Below are positions 56,765 to 64,000 of a stretch of DNA of 64,000 nt, piece after piece. The stretch spans positions 10,310,246-10,374,245 of the forward strand of contig JASJYW010000026.1 in the NCBI GenBank assembly GCA_030386875.1, written 5' to 3'. The stretch's first letter is position 1; each line of letters starts with the position of its first letter. The position numbers and the translations under genes are program-made. The notes under the pieces are model-generated. The model searched no databases. It worked only from the letters and a program-made list of their open reading frames with translations, and had not been told where the DNA came from. This DNA comes from Morinoia aosen. Lineage: Eukaryota; Arthropoda; Malacostraca; Amphipoda; Talitridae.

Positions 56765-57762
56765 GGCTGTCCTGCAAAATGTTGCACTCTGCAATCAGCT
56801 CTTAGGTGCCCAAATTTTCCACAGTTTACGCACGGCGGTGGCACCGCTTTATACTGTGCCAAGTCCATTGCAGGTGCAGGTGGCACTTCCCGATGCGGCT
56901 GTGGCTCCCTTGCGTGGTATATTTGGTGCTGATGACTCCTAAGTCTGCCTTTTTCGCTCCAGTGGGGTGCTTCATAATTTCCTCTTCGATGATAAGGAGA
57001 GTGTCTTATCTGTCTGTTCCTTTCTCTCCAGGGTGGCACTTCATGGCGGTACCCTCTAGGCCGTTGTGGTGAATGCCGCATCGTATGGCCGACACGTGCA
57101 GGCTCATGCTGTGGCCTCCTCTCGCTTCGCTGCGCTCTCTCTCTCTCCGGTTCCCTCTTCTCTGTCGTTTCCCTTGGTACTGGTACTATCCGTCGATTTT
57201 CCACTTCGATTGCCATGTCTCTCAGTTCTTGTACTGTCGTAGGTCGCGCATCACTTCGAAATGGTCTTGTGATGTTCTCCCTTAATCCGAGCCACATCAA
57301 ATCCACAAGGATTCGTTCCGGATTTTCTAGATAATTCTCGTTGTACAGCCTTTCCAGGCGCGTCAGGTATTCTGAAACTCCTTCTCGGCTTGTTTGCTTC
57401 TTGGTCACTATTTCAAACAGCGCTTGCGTCGGATGTTCAACTTGATCGGCGTAAGAGCGCAGCCATGTTTCTGCTTCTCGCAGGTTCGTTAGTGTATCAA
57501 TTATTAGATTGCACTCCTTTGCCTCTTGTTGACCTAGGCATAGGAAGAAGGCTTTCACCTGCTCGCTGTTATTCAGATTGCCCGTCAAAAACTTCAATCT
57601 TGCCATATGTTCCCCAACATCGTCGCCTCTCCTAAACTTGGCCCCAATGGCACCCACGCAACTCGTTACCACGGGCATGTTAACTACTTCTTCCTCTTCA
57701 GGTTGTGGTGGCGCCACTCGTCCGTTCCCCCTTGCGTTGTTCCTTCTCCCCCGTGCAGGCAT
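56740..57762 (-). CDS. gag: E3 Gag polyprotein, 340 aa
   Basis: Structural Gag of E3. I place the start at ATG 57762-57760 (ccaccATGcc, strong context); the frame stays open upstream only to a TTG. Residues 1-40 are Arg/Gly-rich and then acidic (PEEEEVV). About 55-200 form a helical retrotransposon capsid domain (MARLKFLTG...YLTRLERLYNENYLENP). About 205-300 are Arg-rich and disordered. A canonical zinc knuckle CX2CX4HX4C is at C311, C314, H319 and C324 (CVNCGKFGHLRADC). It ends TAG at 56742-56740, 15 nt past the A AAA AAC slip site. Length and layout are ordinary for Gypsy Gag. Confidence 0.93.
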   Translation of the reverse strand: MPARGRRNNARGNGRVAPPQPEEEEVVNMPVVTSCVGAIGAKFRRGDDVGEHMARLKFLTGNLNNSEQVKAFFLCLGQQEAKECNLIIDTLTNLREAETWLRSYADQVEHPTQALFEIVTKKQTSREGVSEYLTRLERLYNENYLENPERILVDLMWLGLRENITRPFRSDARPTTVQELRDMAIEVENRRIVPVPRETTEKREPERERAQRSERRPQHEPARVGHTMRHSPQRPRGYRHEVPPWRERNRQIRHSPYHRRGNYEAPHWSEKGRLRSHQHQIYHAREPQPHREVPPAPAMDLAQYKAVPPPCVNCGKFGHLRADCRVQHFAGQPKNGIGDR

Positions 57763-58136
57763 GGTGGCTATTTTCTCCAATTCACCTTTTCCAAAACTCA
57801 AAATTTTGCGATCACTCAAATATTTTCAAACCTACTCACTGTAAAATCTTTTACTGAAACTTTGAAATTATCGTGTGAACACACCAGAATTTTCTTACTG
57901 AATCTTATCACTTTTATAAACACTTTCACTTTCTTTATCTATATGGCAGCGTGCTTGTTGGCTTCTCACACCGGAACACAGAAATAATCACTACGAATTA
58001 TGTACCTCTACTGAATTTCTGTACGTTTTTGCACATGAAATAATCACGCAAATAAAAATACAATGCACTTGTTATACTACACTCACAAAAATCAAAATAT
58101 TACAAGGCGATCGTGTTGATCTCAGCCAAATGGTGA
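57763..58136 (-). other. E3 leader and candidate primer binding site
   Basis: About 374 nt without a gene. In element orientation TCACCATT follows the 5' LTR, then TGGCTGAGATCAACACGA (58128-58111), a TGG-initiated candidate primer site. I cannot assign the tRNA with confidence. Confidence 0.5.
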
Positions 58137-59918
58137 TGTCACGAGAAGGCTGTCTGCCTCGTCTCTCATTAATTTACACTAATGAGAAGACCAATGCTCG
58201 CTTGAGGGGTTGGCATACCTCAATGAAATGCACAGGAAACACAAGGAAAATTTATGGGCAAGCCCAAACAAATCAACACTACTACAAAATGTGTATACTA
58301 AAATTGGGCAGTACTCACCGATGTACGTGGAACTCGACTTACTCAATGCGCGTTTTCCAGAGCGCATCAATTATGATGAGGGCTGCTTGCTACTAAATTT
58401 GGGGGGTATTTTATACACGTGAAAATTCACTTAATTTATAATTTACGGCAATACATCATACAGAATACCGATAAGCACACGCAATGTACGGCATTAGAAC
58501 TGGTGTAGATTGAGTAACGGAATTCTAGAAATTTCATGTGTTAACAGCTTACATAACAGAATGACAATAAGTGCTACCGCTGGCCAGCTTCCCCATATAT
58601 TGCTCCTACATAAAATGCCACAAATGAGGCCTGCCAACATTTGCGTTCCCGCAGCACAGAAGGTGGTCTCACTTCAAACCACAGAATTGTTCCTTTACTA
58701 ACAACTTCAGTTCAAATTTCTGTCTTGTGCACAGTACACAGAAAGTCTGTTGCGAAATGCTGATCCCGGCACTCCCGAGAATCTTCTTGCCTTGTAGTAC
58801 GTTTAATCCAGTTAATCCAGTTAATCCAGTTTTACCTTCCCACCTGAAATTTGAATTATGACTTGTTACTCATTATAGCGTCAATCACGTTTCCTCAAAT
58901 ATATTCATCTTTCATTCAATAAAGGGGCATTAATTTTGTATTACATCTACCTCACTCATATTCACAATATTTTCTTGCCATATTTAATTGAACGGCGCAA
59001 ATTTATCATCATATGTATACATCCTTTTAACAGCATATATCGCGAATGAGTAACATGAGTCTTACCCGGCCCATCGACGTTTAAACTTTCTTATAACTTT
59101 CTACATCTCATCCACAGTGGTCTTGTGTGAGATTTCTTCTCTGCAAAATGGAAAGAGAAAATTTTGGATTAGCAAATTCCCCAAAAACGATTTTACCAAA
59201 TTAACTACGTATTGCTCATTTTTTTAAAATTATATTTCCAGTATTGCACTTGATAAAAGAAACGCACTTCTCACGACGCCCGTCGACGCAGACTGAATTC
59301 ACTCCCTCAGTAATGACGCTGTGCTCAAGAGCGCGGTTCTCTCCTTTTCCGTATCGACCAATCGACTTTTGAAAGGGTATTCAGGGTCGTTTGTATTGGC
59401 TTAGAGTCTTTCGGCGTGAACTTCTGACTCCGCCCTTATGAGGTTTCCCGGGATTCTCGCTGAGAGCCGTTGGCCCTTCTACATCTTTCCCCTGTATTTT
59501 TTTTTTTTTTTGACAACACTTCTCGTGGAAACTGTATCGCTCTAAGGGTTCTCATGCTCAAGTGTTTGGACCCTTAAATCTGTCGACCACTGTGTTTGTA
59601 GTTTCGAGGCCTGTGCAATTAACCCTCACAACAGGCGGTTCTGCCGAGGCCTAGAGGACTGCTTACACCGTCAAATTCTTGATAGCGTAATCTACCCACC
59701 TCGCCTGAAACAACACACATCTAATGGTCGCCTACCCCTAACATTTATTTTAACCAAACATTTGGTGAAGAGACCCCTTCTGTGCCGCTGGGATTTGCAA
59801 AGACATTTTACCGAACAAAATTTTAGGTAAGCATTGAGTGAGCACCAAAATTTATAACACACAATTACAAAAAAGGACATAAATTAGTTAAATTTCCAAA
59901 ATTAAATCTTTCCCAACA
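58137..59918 (-). repeat. 5' LTR of E3 (right copy, 1,782 bp)
   Basis: Near-identical to 48710-50489. In element orientation a TATAAAA lies at 58415-58409, about 270 nt before the LTR end, a reasonable promoter giving a long U3 and R-U5 of roughly 250 nt. Another TATAAA is at 59856-59851. Neither is proven. Confidence 0.95.
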
Positions 59919-59922
59919 GTTC
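59919..59922. repeat. Target site duplication of E3, right (gttc)
   Basis: Second gttc copy; E2 continues from 59923. Confidence 0.9.
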
Positions 59923-60379
59923 ATCAAGTCGTAAGCTAGAGTTGATAAACTTAGGTGAAATCGTGGAAATGTCGACACGAGAGTGCGAGTGCGAAGCCCG
60001 CGAGAACTGCATCGCATCTGCCGCAACTTGTTTAAAAACAATGTCAGGCATTGTAGTTGGAATGAATGTGTCTTAATGAGAAGGAAGCGTTGCCATAGTG
60101 TGAAACGTCAACTGTTTACTTTAAACTCGTGGCCATGCTAATCTCCTGTCTCGGTTCCTTTCAGATTCCTGGGGCGACTCCTGAACAATTCCAGAACATT
60201 ACACATGCCGATTTACAATATACACATACACTTTACACCTTTACTTACTACTTGGATTGCGCACTTAGCTAATTTCAAAAATAATTGACAATCAACAATA
60301 AACTACTTACTTAATAAGCACCTCAACGTCTTCAAACATTTTAATCCCTGCTCTGTTAGTCGCTTTGTGGCCCGCTAGG
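59923..60379 (+). other. E2 region upstream of ORF3, after E3
   Basis: Non-coding E2 DNA with the splice acceptor at 60163 and a 27-codon upstream frame (60205-60288) that would precede ORF3 on the spliced RNA. A second possible acceptor, cccgctag, ends at 60378, touching the ORF3 ATG. Confidence 0.6.
60135..60163 (+). promoter_or_regulatory. Candidate branch point and splice acceptor before E2 ORF3
   Basis: TGCTAATCT (60135-60143), pyrimidine tract, TTTCAG ending at 60163. Same nonamer and spacing as E1 17760-17789 although surrounding sequence has diverged. Confidence 0.7.
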
Positions 60380-60706
60380 ATGGGAAACAAAGTGTCAAAT
60401 GTTAATGTGGATGCCATTTTAACTGCAATAAAGGCCAATAATGGTCAGATTTCGGATGAACTCATCCGCCACACAGAGGAGACGAGAGTCGACCTTATTC
60501 CTGATCAATTGAGTGACATACTGTTGCTCCTTTACACGATAATCACGATCATAATTACTGTAATGGTTATCTATATTAAACGAGACTTTAACAAAGTAAT
60601 TGGACGACTAAGTGGTGAGGACGTAGCCTTGCGACGAACCGCTTGGAAGGAGATCTGTGGTAGTCCTAAGCAAATACTTGCAGTCCCACATCAAGTTAGC
60701 GCATAA
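60380..60706 (+). CDS. E2 ORF3: 108-aa protein with myristoylation signal and one transmembrane helix
   Basis: Starts at ATG 60380 (aggATGg, strong context) and ends TAA 60704-60706. The N-terminus MGNKVS fits the N-myristoylation rule (Gly2, Ser6). Residues 7-43 are polar and partly acidic; 47-66 form one hydrophobic helix (ILLLLYTIITIIITVMVIYI); KR follows immediately, then a basic, soluble tail of about 40 residues. No cleavable signal peptide and no Env-like domain. It sits where env would be, behind a conserved splice acceptor, like E1 ORF3, which has a similar layout but no myristoylation motif. Architecture resembles small viral membrane proteins such as the reovirus FAST class in layout only; no sequence relationship is claimed. 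Function unknown: particle envelopment, membrane targeting or fusion are possible. Confidence 0.7.
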   Translation: MGNKVSNVNVDAILTAIKANNGQISDELIRHTEETRVDLIPDQLSDILLLLYTIITIIITVMVIYIKRDFNKVIGRLSGEDVALRRTAWKEICGSPKQILAVPHQVSA

Positions 60707-61756
60707 CACTACAACGCTAGATTTCCACATTCATATTAACATGACAAACCATTCGTACCTCAACGCTGTGCTCTCATCACCGATGGTGTTCCTTGAAACT
60801 TTGAAAAATGGGAACACGCTCACGCACAGAATTCACGTTCACGTCCCTACAAGATGGAGACGACTGAATATTTCTATTTTCCATGTCTTAGAATATTTCT
60901 ATTTTATACGGATTATTGGTGTCGTTAATTACAACCCTTGATGTTGTTTCACTCGCCCTATAGAAATGTTTTGTTTATGTTTCCCGCGAGATAAGGTAAC
61001 GAATTATTTATATTGCGATTAAAAACCAAATTGCACGCTTGTAGATTGGTTGAATTGAATTAGTACATTTGTTGATTATTGTATTTAATTTACTTTCAAT
61101 ATTTCCTTTAGTTGAATTGAAATAAGTTAATTTGAATCGTAGGACGATTTGAACTTGCCATTGTAGTAATGTAATGTATTGTTTTGCGTATATCAACTTA
61201 TATTCTATATCTTTAGATAATATAGATTTATGATGGATTTTTACTTCTAGATTTTTCATTTTCATTACAATGTTTGTTTCTCGATTTGACGGTGTGTGTC
61301 CAGTTTGTCAAAAAAGTGTACCATATGGAGATGATTTATTACGTACGTGATTTGATTTTTGATTTCGATATGATTATAAAATTGTGTGGTGTATCCTAAT
61401 TGAATTGAATTTGAATTGCACTAATAAGAATAAATTGATAAATAATTTGCTTGAAGCTAAGTGGGAAGAGTGATTCATTAGTGATTTTGGATAATAAATC
61501 AAGTATTGAATTGAAACTAGTAATGTTCAACGAGATGTAGGATTACCGTTGAATTTGGTTGATTTTATATTTGCTAAAGACAGAAAAAGCCATACCTGCC
61601 TACCCCGTTCATAATTCGGAAGCATTTTGTGTCATACGTTCTGACCTGTTCGCAGTAACTTGACGGATTGTAAGATTAATTGATAGTCAAAGGAAAAGCA
61701 AATTTAATTGAATAACGTTTTAAAATTTTTTTATTGTAATAAAGAATTTTATGTTT
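60707..61756 (+). other. E2 3' untranslated region
   Basis: AT-rich, with the motif ttgaattgaa scattered several times (about 61049, 61112, 61400, 61506). An ATG frame at 60740-60941 (66 codons) follows ORF3 but has no recognisable feature. No gene supported. Confidence 0.6.
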
Positions 61757-61770
61757 GGGGGGAGCAATTA
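61757..61770 (+). other. E2 polypurine tract
   Basis: ggggggagcaatta ends exactly at the 3' LTR start. Confidence 0.85.
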
Positions 61771-62100
61771 TGTGCGCCCGCCGAGTATATAAATAGCACC
61801 GGCAAGAGACATCGCCGTTCACTAGCGGTGGCCTGCCGTAGAGGTAGCACTTAGAAAGAGTCGTCGCTGTTCATTAGCGGAAGCGCGACTGTCGAGGAAG
61901 CACCTGTATAGATCACCGATGCGTTATAGAAGTAACATCACTTCGCATTAGCAACTACCGTCCGATCTAACTGATTCTTTGCCAATTCCCAAGCCTGTGC
62001 CAATTCCGAAGTACCAATGAACGATAACCACGTTGCTGCATCGTCACTCCCGAACCTCATTCGCGTTTAGTTACGACCTGTATCTGAAAAGGCCGGAACA
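61771..62100 (+). repeat. 3' LTR of E2 (330 bp)
   Basis: Identical to 42311-42640 except a-to-g within the polyadenylation hexamer (AATGAA at 62016-62021). Confidence 0.96.
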
Positions 62101-62104
62101 CTCT
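62101..62104. repeat. Target site duplication of E2, right (ctct)
   Basis: Second copy of ctct, continuing into satellite gtcgaccgtgg. Confidence 0.95.
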
Positions 62105-64000
62105 GTCGACCGTGGAAACGGCTAAATATGCACTTTCCGCCTATGTCGCCACGGGAAACAGCAAACGACGTGATTTTTACCGCATTCGGCCTAGGAATGG
62201 CCCAAAACACGCATTTTAGCTCTGTCGACCGTGGAATCGGCTAAATATGCACTTTCCGCCTATGTCGCCACGGGAAACAGCAAACTACGAGATTTTCACC
62301 GCATTCGGCCTAGGAATGGCCCAAAACACGCATTTTAGCTCTGTCGACCGTGGAATCGGCTAAATATGCACTTTCCGCCTATGTCGCCACGGGAAACAGC
62401 AAACGACGTGATTTTCACCGCATTCGGCCTAGCAATGGCCCAAAACACGCATTTTAGCTCTGTCGACCGTGGAATCGCCTAAATATGCACTTTCCGCCTA
62501 TGTCGCCACGGGGAACAGCAAACGACGTGATTTTCACCGCATTCATCCTAGGAATGGCCCAAAACACGTATTTTAGCTCTGTCGACCGTGGAATCGGCTA
62601 AATATGCACTTTCCGCCTATGTCGCCACGGAAAAAAGCAAACGACGTGATTTTCACCGCATTCGGCCTAGGAATGGCCCGAAACACGCATTTTAGCTCTG
62701 TCGACGGTGGAATCGGCTAAATATGCACTTTCCGCCTATGTCGCCACGGGAAACAGCAAACGACGTGATTTTCACCGCATTCGGCCTAGGAATGGCCCAA
62801 AACACGCATTTTAGCCCTGTCGACCGTGGAAACGGCTAAATATGCACTTTCCGCCTATGTCGCCACGGGAAACAGCAAACGACGTGATTTTCACCGCATT
62901 CGGCCTAGGAATGGCCAAAAACACGCATTTTAGCCCTGTCGACCGTGGAATCGGCTAAATATGCACTTTCCGCCTATGTCGCCACCGGAAACAGCAAACG
63001 ACGTGATTTTCACCGCATTCGGCCTAGGGATGGCCCATAACACGCGTTTTATCTCTGTCGACCGTGGAATCGGCTAAATATGCACTTTCCGCCTATGTCG
63101 CCACGGGAAACAGCAAACGACGTGATTTTCACCGCATTCGGCCTAGGAATGGCCCAAAACACGCATTTTAGCTCTGTCGACCGTGGAAACAGCTAAATAT
63201 GCACTTTCCGCCTATGTCGCCGCGGGAAACAGCAAACGACGTGATTTTCACCGCATTCGGCCTAGGAATGGCCCAAAACACGCATTTTAGCCCTGTCGAC
63301 CGTGGAATCGGCTAAATATGCACTTTCCGCCTATGTCGCCACGGGAAACAGCAAACGACGTGATTTTCACCGCATTCGGCCTAGGAATGGCCCAAAACAC
63401 GCATTTTAGCTCTGTCGACCGTGGAATCGGCTAAATATGCACATTCCGCTTATATCGCCACGGGAAACAGCAAACGACGTGATTTTCACCGCATTCGGCC
63501 TAGAAATGACCCAAAACACGCATTTTAGCTCTGTCGACCGTGGAATCGGCTAAATATGCACTTTCCGCCTATGTCGCCACGGGAAACAGCAAACGACGTG
63601 ATTTTCACCGCATTCGGCCTAGGAATGGCCCAAAACACGCATTTTAGCTCTGTCGACCGTGGAATCGGCTAAATATGCACTTTCCGCCTATGTCGCCACG
63701 GGGAACAGCAAACGACGTGATTTTCACCGCATTCGGCCTAGGAATGGCCCAAAACACGTATTTTAGCTCTGTCGACCGTGGAATCGGCTAAATATGCACT
63801 TTCCGCCTATGACGCCACGGAAATCAGCAAACGACGTGATTTTCACCGCATTCGGGCTAGGAATGGCCCAAAACACGCATTTTAGCTCTGTCGACCGTGG
63901 AATCGGCTAAATATGCACTTTCCGCCTATGTCGCCACGGGAAACAGCAAACGACGTGATTTTCACCGCATTCGGCCTAGGAATGGCCCAAAACACGCATT
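62105..64000 (-). repeat. 119-bp satellite array, reverse orientation (block D)
   Basis: About 16 units continuing block C after E2 and running off the window. A 10-unit offset (1,190 bp) is visible for the ggggaacagc variant at 62513 and 63703. No gene seen. Confidence 0.96.

Larger units (their letters stand above)
48710..59918 (-). mobile_element. LTR retrotransposon E3 (Ty3/Gypsy type), 11.2 kb, nested in E2
   Basis: Minus-strand element with 1,780/1,782-bp LTRs, gag (57762 to 56740), -1 frameshift and pol (to 53063), then 2.57 kb of non-coding DNA, a polypurine tract and the 3' LTR on the left. Flanked by gttc. LTR copies differ by about one substitution (ggtttagag against ggcttagag) and two T in a poly-T run, so it is very recent and younger than its E2 host. 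Pol sequence differs strongly from E1 and E2 (YLDD, DTGA protease), so it belongs to another Gypsy lineage. Confidence 0.96.
42311..62100 (+). mobile_element. LTR retrotransposon E2 (Ty3/Gypsy type), 8.6 kb net, split by nested E3
   Basis: TGTGCGCC...GGAACA termini, 330-bp LTRs with one mismatch, and 4-bp target duplication ctct (42307-42310 and 62101-62104) in the satellite. Order: LTR, primer site, leader, short nucleocapsid-only gag, -1 frameshift, pol, E3 insertion (48710-59922 including one duplication copy), splice acceptor, ORF3, AT-rich tail, polypurine tract, LTR. Pol is intact. The capsid part of gag is absent and E3 lies in the transcript, so this copy is unlikely to mobilise by itself. 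Confidence 0.95.

Overview
This is arthropod-type, most likely insect, repetitive DNA. It is a large tandem satellite (119-bp monomer) broken up by three young LTR retrotransposons of the Ty3/Gypsy type. I see no host gene. The assignment rests on protein families recalled from memory (Gag-Pol order PR-RT-RNaseH-IN, D,D-35-E integrases, 4-bp target duplications). The species cannot be named from the sequence alone.

Layout: satellite in forward orientation at 1-9848; retrotransposon E1 at 9849-19797 (plus strand, target duplication ctgt); forward satellite at 19798-34928; a gap of exactly 500 N at 34929-35428; satellite in the OPPOSITE orientation at 35429-42310; retrotransposon E2 at 42311-62100 (plus strand, target duplication ctct); reverse satellite at 62105-64000. 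E2 is interrupted by E3 at 48710-59918 (minus strand, 1.78-kb LTRs, target duplication gttc), which landed between the E2 pol gene and the small E2 ORF3. About 280 satellite monomers are visible and they show higher-order repeats (offsets near 2,496, 7,023 and 3,923 bp).

E1 and E2 are related. They share Pol of about 1,400 residues, similar polypurine tracts, primer sites starting TGGTGGCC, -1 frameshifting between gag and pol, and a downstream third gene behind a near-identical branch point/splice acceptor (TGCTAATCT...CAG). In both, a splice donor lies in the leader upstream of gag. The third gene encodes a tiny single-pass membrane protein (76 aa in E1; 108 aa with an N-myristoylation signal in E2) instead of a full envelope glycoprotein. 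This 'gag-pol plus spliced mini-membrane-protein' arrangement is the most unusual thing in the window.

E1 looks coding-complete. E2 has an intact pol but its gag keeps only the nucleocapsid part, and E3 has split it. E3 has intact gag and pol joined by a textbook A AAA AAC frameshift site with a predicted stem-loop, and 2.6 kb of 3' DNA without recognisable genes. LTR pairs are almost identical in E2 and E3, so all insertions look recent. The strand flip at the N gap and the indel-rich satellite at 19,800-34,900 may partly reflect assembly quality.
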